From Ctenosaura bakeri (taxonomy: Eukaryota; Chordata; Lepidosauria; Squamata; Iguanidae): DNA of 64,000 nucleotides. The DNA lies in contig CAOLHI010001014.1 of the NCBI GenBank assembly GCA_948474755.1, forward strand, positions 744,001-808,000, in the 5' to 3' direction. This document shows, piece by piece, positions 12,076 to 21,911 of this stretch; the stretch's first letter is position 1, and the number at the start of each line of letters is the position of its first letter. The translations under genes were made by a program, and so were the position numbers. The notes under the pieces were generated by a model. That model saw only the letters and a list, made by a program, of their open reading frames with translations, did no database searches and was not told where the DNA came from.

Positions 12076-13639
12076 ATTAGTGGGGTGAAAGTAGAGGATC
12101 AGTGGTTCACGCTTGTACATGTGTGTATTATTTGCAAGTCTTGTGTGGCTGTTGAGTTATTTCACTGTAAACATGGCCCTATATTGACTTGAAGCTGTTG
12201 CAGATCACAAATTGTCAGTGCTATTTAATGAAATTACTGGTTGGTTGGGAGGAAAATATTAGAGTAGACAGCAGAGGTGCCAGTTAGGAGAATGCATTTT
12301 CCTTGTCTTGTGTCCCCTCCACGCATTTCAAATCATACATACTAACATATGGTAGGTGGCTTTTCCCCCTTTAGAATTTCAAAATGTCCCCCCCATAATT
12401 GTTTGGGAACACCCCAAAATGTACATTCCTGTAACTGTCATACTTTTAGTAGAGACTGTGAGGAGCTTGCCTATAGAATTCTGCAGATTTCATCTACTCC
12501 TATGCAACTTGGACATCTGTGGGTGTTTGAGTACACTCACTAGATTTCAGAAAATTCATCAGGCCTTTTACACCTTTACAGTGCTCTCTGAGCATCTGAT
12601 TGTACAAGAACTTCAACAAATGTTGATTTTGGCAATAAATTACATACCATTAAAACCAGTAATTTTGCTCTCAGGTGATTACCATCTGTTCTGCCCCTCC
12701 CCTCACCACATTTATTGTGTTATTATGTTAGTTTTCTTCTTTGTTGTGATACAGTTTTCATCTTTACAGTGGTTGGTTTGTGGGAGAAATCTTCAATATT
12801 TTCTATAATTCAATACATTCATGATGTAAATAAAAAATCCTTTCCCAAGTTGAATCTCTAAATGGGCACGAGGGCCTCACCCTTTCAAATACACTAAATT
12901 CCCAATTATCTAAATTTAAACTGTTGTGAAACCAAGGTTTACAAATTGGCAAATTCTTAGGCCAGGATCCAGTAGTGGGATTATGCTTACACAGTCTCCT
13001 TGTGTGAGTGGTTGTACCTTTGAAAAGTTCATGCAGGTAGGCATTTAGTATCTTCCTGTGTTGACATTTCTCCATTCTGCAGCCTCCAGCGAACATTCAT
13101 GTGGTGGTCAGGCACAAATGACTCCTCCCAAAAGCTGATATGACCATTAATGTCCCAGGCGGGTAGGCTAGAATCTCCCATCTGGTTCTGTGGAAGCCAC
13201 AGCAGTCTGCTTGTCTTTCAGCTGATGCTGCATGCTTCTTTCCTCTCCCACTCACACAGTGCAAGATTCAGTATAAACATGCTGGCAGGATATTTGCTCT
13301 GCCAAAGTTATATTGGATCTCAGCCTTAGAGCATAATCCCCAGCACTAAGCAGTAAGTGCCACTTAACATACTGGTGAGCACAAGTGCTTTTGAATGTGT
13401 TCATAAATGATATTGAGTTACGTATGAGTAATGAGATGGCCAGATCTGTTCCTGACAATGAATTGTTGGAGTAGTCAAAACAAAAAAGGGACAGAAAAGA
13501 CCTGTAGACAGTGCTGATCAAAAGTGCTCATTCCCAGAGAACTTCCAGAAAAGAAAGAAATAATTGTAGCCAATTGACACAAATATGGTACCAGTTCCTA
13601 GATACTGGAAAAGCAAAATTGATGGTCTCTGCACATCAG
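12076..13639. other. Non-coding, nothing firmly recognised
   Basis: A 150-codon open frame at 12,356-12,808 (+) has no domain-like pattern and is probably chance in T-rich DNA. There is no RNA gene and no named repeat. Confidence 0.4.
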
Positions 13640-14250
13640 ATTCAGAAGGCTGAGAAGTGTGGCTCTAGAGAGATCTCTTCAGGGTTGGAGAGTAAGTATT
13701 GAAAAAGCAAATGCAATTTAATGGAAGAGTCAAATCATGAACTTGGAGAAAAAATTCCTCTACTGATGGTACCTGAGCTGACAGTGGCCAGTGAGGATAG
13801 AAATCTTTTAAGCTAGCTCTAAGAACATGTTAGATGTTATGAAAAAGGCAAATTCCATGTTGGGGATACTTAGGAGAAACAAACTGAAAATAAGATGGTC
13901 CATGTAATGATGTCCTTATACAACATATATTGTGAGCACATTTGCTATTGTAAGATAGAATAGTGACTGCCAACTTCAACATGTCCAGAAGTATTTAGAC
14001 AAATTCATCTGTCCTAATACCAGAACCTGAATCACCCACTAAGTGGTGGGAGTTTCAAAACAGATAAACAGTTCTTCATAGAGTGTGTTTTGAACTTGCT
14101 ATTGCAAGATAGAATGGTGACTGTCAACTTCAACATGTTCAGAAGTATTTAGACAAATTCATGGAAGACAAAGCTAGCAATGGCTGCTAGTCATGATGAC
14201 TATATCTTGCATCTGAATAATAGGCAGGGGCAAAACCCAATTTTGTGAAT
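13640..14250 (+). mobile_element. Diverged CR1/L2-clade LINE 3' fragment
   Basis: Phrases typical of the 3' part of CR1/L2-like elements appear in order: 'aaggcaaattccatgttggg' (the AxSMLGIL region, parallel to AILGCI in CR1), 'atgtccttatacaa', then 'tttagacaaattcatggaag' and 'caatggctgctagtcatgat', which belong to the 3' UTR of such LINEs. It is heavily mutated, with no open frame. One block is present twice (see the repeat at 13,940). Confidence 0.55.
13940..14162 (+). repeat. Imperfect direct duplication of a ~65-bp block
   Basis: Two near-identical blocks, at about 13,940-14,005 and 14,097-14,162, share 'gctattgNaagatagaatNg', 'tgactg', 'caacttcaacatgt' and 'agaagtatttagacaaattc'. They lie about 157 bp apart inside the LINE fragment, so this is probably a local duplication after insertion. 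Confidence 0.75.
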
Positions 14251-16744
14251 TAACAGATGACCACTTGAAGAACTACAGTTACAGGTAAACAAACTATTCA
14301 TTTCCAAGACCATTATTAATATGGAACTTAGCAAGTTTGATAGCACAGATGAATGGACATTATTATTTGTTCAAGAAAGTAGTGATTCTTTATCATATTA
14401 AATATATTTCTCCATATACGTATACACACTTTCTATATTGTATGTATACATGTAAAATGTGTGTGTGTGTGCATGTGCACACACACGCACCTGCATACAT
14501 GCACGCATAATGACATGCTGGCAGTTTTGCTCTAACAAGATAACAACAGTTACACCAGAGTATTGATCTTGGTTTAAGTGTTGCTAGAATTCAAACAAGG
14601 AAGTAAAACATTTTCCCTAAAAGTTTGTTAACTGTTCGTTAAAAGGAAGTGGGCAGCAGGGCAAACCACAAATTCCAGTAATCTAATAAATCACATGAGT
14701 ATTTTCCTCATATGCATATTTATGAAAGTATTTTATATCATTTATAATGTGCGTATTTCATGTTCATTTGTGAACAGGCCTGGCATTGTAGAGTGTATCA
14801 AGCATATTTTCACTTTTAAAATATGGTAGCACGTTTTTGGAGAATGTAGGGGAACAGAGCTGTACAGCTTGTATGTAGGTCATATTGAACAACAGTGATA
14901 GCCAATCACAGAACCAAACTCAGGTTGGAAGTTTGGCTTTCCTGTCTTATTGTCTATTTTTTCCAGCTGAGTTAGTTCTTTAATTCCTTATGCAGTTCTG
15001 CACTATCTTTTGGCTACCTTCTGGGATTGTTATGCATCCCACCAAATTTGCACTCTGCATTACCTGTTTCTTGACCTGCCACTCAAAATGTAGAATACAG
15101 ATGCTGTTAAAAGGTGAATGAGGTTCAGTACTAAAGCTAGTTTCCAAAGGGGTAACCATGATTGTCTGTTGCAAAACCAAAACAAAACCCAAAGAGTCCT
15201 TTGGCACTTTAATTACAAACACATTGAGTATGGCATGAGTTTTCATTGGCTGTGTTTTTTAATTTTAGATGTCCCCCCCCCAGCTTTAACCAATTATTGG
15301 CAAATCCATCTTCTCCATATAGAACTACAAGCCTGTCTGACCTTTCAAATGCTGTGGTAAAGTTAGCATCTTGCAAAGCTGTCCAGTGGTTCTTTGAAGT
15401 AGAAAGATGACAACACCCACTATAGTACGGTATATGTAAAAGTGTCTCCATATGACATAGCCAAGAAGCAAAACTTCCATATACAGACTATTGTCTTTTG
15501 TTTCCATTTTGTAGTCTGTACAGTAGAGATGCTTACATCATTCTTTGATAAGGCTAGGCATTGAAAAGTTCCTTTGGGGGTCTGTGGCTGACAGATGAGG
15601 CATTCTAAAAGTTGCAGTCAAAAAGTAATGTGTCAAAGCTCTACCCTAAGGGCACAGTATTTTCAGCTAAAAGAGAGGTCTTATCTAAGATCTGCAAATA
15701 TAATGAAACAGCTGTGAAGAACAGGTTTGAAGAGGTTTTAGCAGCTCTCCCTCTATGCATATGGTACAGATCCAGGGTGTTTTTTTTTTTCTCCTTAGAA
15801 CTTCTTTGTGTTAAAGATAAAGCAAAGAGATTGTTCCAGCAGCTTAGACTCTATAAGTTCTATGGAGGCATTGTATATGAGACATTGTGGATAGCAAACC
15901 ACTTACATTTTAATTACATTCATTCCATCTTTCCAGGAAACTTGGGTGGTTTGACTGTCAGATCTGAGATGTGGGTGAAGGGCATTAAGACATGTAGCTT
16001 ACTGATGTAGCTTTGGGATAGCAAGTCAGTTTAGTTGCATTCCTAAACCTTGTTACTATTTTCAGTGGAATGTTTTCTATTGCCAGTGACCACAAGTAAA
16101 TTCTTGTCCAGAACTCCTTGTTTCTTTTCGTGGGAAATGGGTAACTTTCCGTGCTTAGCTTCTTCTATTCCTTCAATCATATGCTGATAAGAACTGGGAT
16201 AGCTTCAGCATTTCAGAGTGGAATCGGTGAATTACATTGCTAAATTCGGCACAAGGCTCTCTGGAGTCTGAAGCAAGAAGAAATAGGACATAGCCTTTAC
16301 CATGTTGCATGCCCCAGCTGCCAGCTGTACTGTTTCTGCAACATTTGGGATGAAAGGCAGACTGGATTCCAAATAGTTACACTGATACTTTTTTTTATAA
16401 CACTGACATGCTGTGGTGTTAAAAACAGAAAAACGAGTTCAAAATCATGTTGGTTAAAATGTAAAACAGGTGAGCAACTACAGTGGATCTGGGCCTATTT
16501 TTCAGCCCCTGGGATCCTCCAAGAATTCACACTGTTAAAAAAGACCCCCCCCTTCAACTGGTAGTGGCCAGAAGAGTGTGTGGTTCAGGGTGTCTGGAGT
16601 GATCAAGAACTACAAAATTAGCCTTTGGGGGTCATGGCCCCAGAGGTACACTTTGCTTTAACCTTAATGTAAACAAATAAGAATAAAATGCCTAATTTGC
16701 AGGCATTTATATTTCCAGTTTACCTAATTGATAAGTTTATGGAA
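14251..16744. other. Non-coding, short simple repeats only
   Basis: Contains a TG/CA-rich imperfect palindrome at about 14,457-14,506. Otherwise there is no recognised repeat and no supported gene. The 132-codon frame at 15,612-16,010 has no recognisable domain and is treated as chance. Confidence 0.4.
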
Positions 16745-16870
16745 GATGTGAGCAATCTGTAGCCCTTCAAATGCTGGACTGTAACACCCAGCATCCTTCA
16801 CCATTGACTTCACTGGCTAAAATGGATTGGAGTAGTAGACCAACATCTGGAAGGCTGTAAGTTGCCCACC
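16745..16870. repeat. Palindromic 'cagatgttggact' interspersed repeat
   Basis: The left side reads 'gtagcccttcaaatgctgga' and the right side is its approximate reverse complement ('accaacatctggaaggctgt'), around a centre rich in 'ccattgactt'. The same palindromic repeat occurs at 33,268-33,357 and 52,856-52,942. This matches a common amniote and squamate short repeat, probably MITE-derived; I do not name the family. Confidence 0.6.
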
Positions 16871-17045
16871 CTTTTAATAGCTGCTTTTTAGTTGGGATTC
16901 TCAACAAAGGATTGTGAAACTGTAGCATAAAATACATTAGCAAGAACAGAGACAGATGAAAACCATGACAGGACGCTAGTTAAACAAATACTCTCCACAG
17001 GGACCCTTTTTTCCCCTCTAATAAGGTTCACATAAGACAGTTAAT

Positions 17046-17288
17046 GTGGTGTAATGCTTGAATTATCAGTGCTGGATTAGAACTCTGAGAGACCAAGGCA
17101 CAAATCATTGCTCAGCTTTGGAAATTTACTGGGTGATCTTGGAGAAGCCACTCTCTTGGCCTTAGACGAAAGCAATGGCAAACCTCTTCTGAACAAACAT
17201 TGCCAAACAAAAAAACAAAACAAAAAAACATGATAAGGTGCTATAGGGTGACCATAAACCAGAAATTACTTGAAGATTGACAACAAGG
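17046..17288 (-). mobile_element. SINE, tRNA/CORE type, minus orientation
   Basis: A diverged reverse-complement copy: 'ttactgggtgatcttgg', 'gcaatggcaaacctcttctg', 'cattgccaa', 'ctatagggtgaccataa' and 'ccagaaattacttgaag'. An A/C-rich run (17,207-17,229) interrupts it. Confidence 0.6.
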
Positions 17289-17620
17289 AAAAGATCCAAC
17301 TACATTATAGTGGGATTCTATGACTGGAAAACTCAGCTAGCCTTTCTTTTGAAAATAGAATGGGGGGATGTGTAGAAAGCCATTGGGTACAGGAGTGAGT
17401 TGATCTTCTTCCATAGCTGATACCTGCCGCAAGAAAAAAACATATAAGCCTGCTTAAAGGGAGCAAGCTTCTAGATCCTGGTAGTTTTTATTTTCTAAAC
17501 ATGTGTTTACATGACTGTGACTGTCATTCTCAGTTTCTCGGAACAGCAGCCCAAGGAATTGTTTAGATTCCTGTGATGATCGTAATCCAACAGAGAGTTA
17601 AGTCCACCAGGAAAAAAAAG

Positions 17621-18448
17621 GAGTGATCTATTTAAGTCTTTTACTCCAAGTCTCCAGTCAAGTCTCAAGTCTCTACCTTCAAAGTCTCAAATCGAGTCTC
17701 AAGTTCTTGTAAGATATTTTTAATTCAAGTCTCAAGTCAAGCCTTGAATCTGGGAGCCAACTTTACATCCCAACCTATATTCTAGAATTTCTGGACAGAG
17801 TCAAATAAAGTCATTTTTAACAATTTAAGTAGAGTTGCCTCTCCACACTTGCAGGTCTGCCATCTGCAGCTTTGGAAGTGGGAAATAGGATGCTTCTTAC
17901 TTCCCAAAGCTAGAGGCTTTTGTGTCATTGGACAGAAAAGAATCTGAAGCCTCTGAAGTGGGGAATTGGATCCTTCTTATTTCCCATTTCCAAAGCTGGA
18001 TGCTTTTTCAGAAGTGAAGCATAGAATCCTTCTTACTTCCTATTTTGAAAGCTGGAGGCTTTTTGTGGGTGAGTCTTGCTTGTGGCTCTTAGGAAAGGTT
18101 TTAGAAGGCTCCTCCTATATGCAGCAGGGACAAGCTACTGAGCAGACCTCAATCCTGCCTGAAGCCCATTGTTTCCCTCCAAGAATGCACCATGTTTTGG
18201 GCTTGAGATGAATCATCATGTGGCCGGTAGGCAAAAAGAAATGGAAATGTTGTTAAAAGTTGTAAGGTTTCTGGATAAAAGTGTTATGTTACTGAAACAA
18301 GGGCAGCAAGTCATCAGTAAAAATATACAAGTTACAAATCAAGTTGAGTCAGTGCATCATTTATTGACAAGTTGAATACAAATTGAGTCACTTAAGTGAC
18401 TTAAATCTGACTTGAGTCCAAGTTGATCGACTTGAGTCTACATCACTG
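17621..18448. mobile_element. TIR DNA element with AAGTC-rich ends (hAT-like MITE?)
   Basis: The left end (from about 17,621, 'agtgatctatttaagtc', then many 'caagtct' repeats) is inverted at the right end ('gacttgagtctacatcact' to 18,448). Both ends are built of degenerate repeats of CAAGTCT/GACTTGA. The interior 17,870-18,065 has about three imperfect tandem copies of a unit containing 'cttcttacttccc' and 'aaagctggaggctttt'. No transposase is present. The superfamily is a guess based on the style of the termini. Confidence 0.6.
17870..18065. repeat. Imperfect tandem repeat, about three units
   Basis: Units centred on 'ggaagtgggaaataggatgc', 'ttcttacttccc' and 'aaagctggaggctttt' recur three times with a period of roughly 60-90 bp. 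They lie in the interior of the AAGTC-ended element. Confidence 0.6.
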
Positions 18449-18613
18449 AAAAAAGTGTTTGAAAATATGCTTCATTGGGTTGGATTTTGGTCATTGTCTA
18501 TTTGCTTCATAGAATTCTGTTCATTCATCTGTTGAAATTTTTAAAATATAGTAGCTGCTAATTGTACTTTGTTCAATATATAATTACTCCTAGAAACCTG
18601 ATTTCAATGGTAA

Positions 18614-18811
18614 GAACAGGTTGCTTACCTGTAACTGTGGTTCTTCGAGTGGTCATCTGTGCCATCATACACTAGGAGCTTTAGCGCCTGCGCGGTAGCG
18701 TTCGGAAACTTCTAGAGCTTGTTCGCTTGGCGGGAACCCCTCCCCCACGCCGGTACTGCGCATGCTCCTCCCGCCGAGCAACGGTCTCTCCTCAGTTCTG
18801 TCGTCCGCCGT
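18614..18811 (-). repeat. Right inverted terminal repeat of DIRS copy 1
   Basis: Positions 18,666-18,811 are an inverted match to 24,519-24,670, with near-identity over at least 130 bp. The outermost part 18,614-18,665 ('gaacaggttgcttacctgta' and onward) is absent from the other terminus. It is instead complementary to the internal region at 18,854-18,912. Confidence 0.88.
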
Positions 18812-18853
18812 AGAACCTACAGGGACCTGAGAAAGAGGGGAGGAAGGGCGGGT

Positions 18854-18946
18854 GTGTATGATGGCACAGATGACCACTCGAAGAACCACAGTTAAGGTAA
18901 GCAACCTGTTCTTCTTCGTGGTCTCTGTGCCTTCATACACTAGGAG
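18854..18946 (-). repeat. Internal complementary region (ICR) of DIRS copy 1
   Basis: This region joins sequences complementary to both ends of the element. 18,854-18,912 is the inverted copy of the right extremity 18,614-18,671. 18,909-18,946 is the exact inverted copy of the left extremity 24,658-24,695 (38 bases). In DIRS elements the ICR is thought to bring the two cDNA ends together for circle formation, and that role is inferred here from structure. Compared with copy 2, two bases are missing ('gttaaggtaag' against 'gttacaggtaag'). Confidence 0.9.
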
Positions 18947-18982
18947 ACTGTGTAGCTTACCGGTCGGACGGCGGGTCAGGTC

Positions 18983-20197
18983 CTACAGCACGGAAGCCAA
19001 CACCTCACGTCCAAACCGGGCATCTCTGCGCGACCGGCAGTCGAGCCTGTAGTGGCGCACGAAGGTCGATGGTTGGGACCAGGTCGCCACACGGCAGAGT
19101 TCATGCAGGTCAACTCCTCGCAGGAGGGCCGCAGAAGTAGCCACAGCTCTGGTGGAGTGGGCTCGAAGCAGGACTGGCGGAGGCTTCCTCGCGAGCTCAT
19201 ACGCCAGTTCAATAGTCCTCACCACCCACTTGGAGAAGCGCTGGGTGGACACTTTTAGGCCCCTCCGACGTCGCCCATAGCAAACAAAGAGATGCGGCGT
19301 CTGTCGGAAGGAAGCAGTCCTGTCCTTGTAGAAAGCCAATGCCCGACGCACGTCCAGGGAGTGGAGGGACCGCTCCAACGGTGTCGTCGGGTTCGGGAAG
19401 AAGGCAGGCAGGATGATATCCTGGTTGAGATGGAAACTGGACACCACCTTTGGCAGGAACGAGATGTCAGGTCTGAGGACCACCTTGTCCCTGTGGAAGA
19501 CCGTGAAGGGCTCATCGGAACGAAGAGCTGTGATCTCACCCGCTCGCCTCGCTGAGGTCACCGCTACCAGGAAGGCAGTTTTCATTGTCAGGAGCCTGTC
19601 ATCCGAGGTCGCCATCGGCTCGAAGGGCGGCTTCGTCAGCTGCGAGAGCACCAGCGAGAGGGACCACGGCGGTAGCGGCGGCGATACCGGCGGGTAGAGA
19701 TGATGAAGTCCTTTCAGGAACCGCTTAACGGTATCGTTCCTGAAGAAGGCCGAGGCAGCCGATCGTGGCGGTTGGTATGCCACGATCGCGGAGAGATACA
19801 CCTTCAGGGATGGAAACGCCAGGCCCTGTTGCCGGAGGTGCAGGAGGAAGTGCAGGACGGTCGAGAGCCCCGCGGGCGATACCGGCTCACTCCTCTCGTT
19901 AGCGAAGGTCAGGAAGCGTCGCCACTTGTATTGATAGTTGCGACGGGTGGATTCCTTCCTGGCCGCGACGAGGACGGTACCGAGCACGGGATCGTCTAGT
20001 GCGATATCCTCCAGGCATGGAGGGCCAGGCGTGGCAGGTCCGGATGGAGGACTCGGCCGCCGGAGTGGGAGAGCAGGTCCGGTGTCGGTGGCAACCGGAG
20101 CAGGTCGTCTCGCGCGGCTTGTAGCAGGGGTGCGAACCAATGTTGCCTCGGCCAGTACGGGGCTACCAGGATCGCGTCGGCTCGGTCGGCGAGGATC
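18983..20197 (-). CDS. DIRS copy 1 tyrosine recombinase (YR)
   Basis: Catalyses strand exchange that inserts the circular DIRS cDNA, in place of an integrase. Visible in order are a SAM-like N-terminal core-binding region (RKESTRRNYQYKWRRFLTFA), the arginine box SARRAGEI, the HxxR box AHSTRAVA, a Trp at the second His position (ATWSQ) and the nucleophile Tyr in FVRHYRLD, 22 residues from the end. All expected catalytic positions are filled. The domain occupies about the last 340 residues, ending with a stop at 18,983. The same frame stays open upstream to 21,910 across the whole pol gene, so the true start is not visible. The conserved part begins near 20,012, and 20,197 marks where similarity in this frame with copy 2 begins. 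Translation probably depends on overlap with pol by re-initiation or frameshifting. Confidence 0.88.
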   Translation of the reverse strand, partial: DPRRPSRRDPGSPVLAEATLVRTPATSRARRPAPVATDTGPALPLRRPSPPSGPATPGPPCLEDIALDDPVLGTVLVAARKESTRRNYQYKWRRFLTFANERSEPVSPAGLSTVLHFLLHLRQQGLAFPSLKVYLSAIVAYQPPRSAASAFFRNDTVKRFLKGLHHLYPPVSPPLPPWSLSLVLSQLTKPPFEPMATSDDRLLTMKTAFLVAVTSARRAGEITALRSDEPFTVFHRDKVVLRPDISFLPKVVSSFHLNQDIILPAFFPNPTTPLERSLHSLDVRRALAFYKDRTASFRQTPHLFVCYGRRRRGLKVSTQRFSKWVVRTIELAYELARKPPPVLLRAHSTRAVATSAALLRGVDLHELCRVATWSQPSTFVRHYRLDCRSRRDARFGREVLASVL

Positions 20198-21816
20198 TTC
20201 GATATCGTCCGGCCGAGCAGCGGGAACGGCGGGAACGCGTAGAGGAGTTCCCCGGTCCACGGAAACTGGAAAGCGTCCCCGATGGAGGCACGATCGTGGC
20301 CCGCTCTGGAACAGAATCGGCGACACTTCGCGTTTTCCCTGGTCGCGAAGAGGTCGATCGATGGTTCGCCCCAGCGGTCCCGAATCAGTCTGAACGCCTC
20401 TCCGGAGAGAGACCATTCGTGATGGGATGAGGTGTCCCTGCTGAGGGCGTCTGCCGTGGTGTTCTCCTGCCCGGCCAGGTGAACCGCCACGGGATGCGTG
20501 TGCAGGCGAATGCACCATTCCCACAGGCCGAGCGCGATGTCGAGCAGGGTCGTGGAATGAGTCCCACCTTGTCTGTTGATGTAGCAGACGGCGGTGGTGT
20601 TGTCCGTCAGAATCAGGACCGTGCGCCCCGCCACGGCATGGCGGAACGCCCGTAGGGCTTTCCAGACGGCAAGCAGCTCCAGCGCGTTGATATGGAGAGC
20701 GGTCTCGTCGTCGGTCCATCTGTCGCGGACTCTGAGATCGCCGCAGTGGGCACCCCATCCATACAGGGAGGCGTCGGTCGTTACCGTCACCTTCGGTGTC
20801 GGCTGTTGGAAAGGCATCCCCGACATGAGATTGCATCGCGACTGCCACCATCGGAGGGATGAGCGGACGTCTCCCGGCAGCTGCAGTCGGAGTGTCTGTT
20901 CGTCTCGCAGGGGGTCGAATATGCGGACGAACCAGTGTTGAAGAGGTCTTGCTCTCAGCCTGGCGAGATATGTCACAGCGGTCGTCGCAGCCATGTAGCC
21001 CAAGAGCTGCTGGACGCTTCTCGCAGATAACGTCGGGGCCGTACGAGCGTGAGCGGCGGCCCGGATCAAAGTTTGTGCTCGAGACTCTGGTAGGTACGCC
21101 CTGGCGGAGGTCGAGTCGAGCGTCGCCCCGATGAAGTCCAAGATCCTCGCCGGCTCGAGGTGGGACTTCTTCGGATTCACTCGTAGACCAAGGCGGGTCA
21201 GGAGTGACAACGTCATGTGGACGTTGTGGTAAAGTCTCTGTTTGCAGGACGCCACCAACAGCCAATCGTCGAGGTAGGGGAAGACGGAAGCGCCCTTCGT
21301 CCGCAGGTAGGATACCACCGGGGCCATGCACTTGGTGAAGACCCTTGGGGCAGTCGAGAGTCCGAACGGCAGCACCTTGTACTGGTAACAGGTGTCGTCG
21401 ACTGCGAAGCGGAGGTACCGTCTGTGCTGCGGGCGAATGGCGATATGGAAGTATGCGTCTCGGAGATCGATGGAGGCGAACCAGTCCCCTCGATGTAGGA
21501 AGGGTAGGATCGACGGTATCGTGACCATCTTGAACCTTTTGGGGCGGATGTAGTAGTTCACCCCTCTGAGGTCTAGGATGGGCCCGGGAGGGTACCGTCG
21601 GCTTTCGGTACCGTGAAGTACCTGGAGAAGAAGCCGGTGGTCTTGGCCTCTTGCGGGAGCCGCTCGATCGCCCCTTTCTGGAGGAGGGATTGGATCTCTT
21701 CCAGGAGGGCCGGACTCGACGGCGTGGAGTAATAAACGCCGCGAGGAGGAAATCGAGAAACTCGATGGCGTAGCCAAGACGGACGATGGAAAGCACCCAA
21801 GAGTCCGTAGTGACAT
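19996..21816 (-). CDS. DIRS copy 1 pol: reverse transcriptase-RNase H
   Basis: 606 codons. RT motifs: SIDLRDAYFH (about residue 115), LPFGLSTAPR (about 149) and the catalytic YLDD box at about 181-184. RNase H residues: Asp348 (TTDASLYGWG), Glu380 (NALELLAVWK), Asp405 (LTDNTTAVCY) and Asp456 (TTADALSR). The region after RNase H (DLFATRENA, YAFPPFPLL, VAPYWPRQHW) is conserved in vertebrate DIRS and has been related to a Dam-like methylase in that family; that assignment is from memory. Two small insertions relative to copy 2, one base near 21,750 and two bases near 21,585, cancel each other. About 57 N-terminal codons between them are therefore read in the wrong frame, removing the first RT fingers segment. 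The protein is thus probably inactive despite the open frame. Its 3' end overlaps the YR coding region. Confidence 0.85.
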   Translation of the reverse strand: MSLRTLGCFPSSVLATPSSFSISSSRRLLLHAVESGPPGRDPIPPPERGDRAAPARGQDHRLLLQVLHGTESRRYPPGPILDLRGVNYYIRPKRFKMVTIPSILPFLHRGDWFASIDLRDAYFHIAIRPQHRRYLRFAVDDTCYQYKVLPFGLSTAPRVFTKCMAPVVSYLRTKGASVFPYLDDWLLVASCKQRLYHNVHMTLSLLTRLGLRVNPKKSHLEPARILDFIGATLDSTSARAYLPESRAQTLIRAAAHARTAPTLSARSVQQLLGYMAATTAVTYLARLRARPLQHWFVRIFDPLRDEQTLRLQLPGDVRSSLRWWQSRCNLMSGMPFQQPTPKVTVTTDASLYGWGAHCGDLRVRDRWTDDETALHINALELLAVWKALRAFRHAVAGRTVLILTDNTTAVCYINRQGGTHSTTLLDIALGLWEWCIRLHTHPVAVHLAGQENTTADALSRDTSSHHEWSLSGEAFRLIRDRWGEPSIDLFATRENAKCRRFCSRAGHDRASIGDAFQFPWTGELLYAFPPFPLLGRTISKILADRADAILVAPYWPRQHWFAPLLQAARDDLLRLPPTPDLLSHSGGRVLHPDLPRLALHAWRISH

Positions 21817-21911
21817 ACTGCCACTCCGCTAGGTGTCGAGCGAGAGTCGGTCGGTCTCCGAGCGCTGATGGTAGGCTGAAGAGTGGGTATTGGCGGGTCC
21901 TGCCAGGCACG

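Noticed and set aside
12356..12808. 150-codon plus-strand open frame
   Set aside because: Hydrophobic, T-rich translation with no domain pattern, and no splice or promoter context. It lies past the predicted poly(A) site of the sorting-nexin-like gene. Treated as chance.
15612..16010. 132-codon plus-strand open frame
   Set aside because: Includes a run of Phe from a T-tract and has no recognisable motif. Composition fits random AT-rich DNA.
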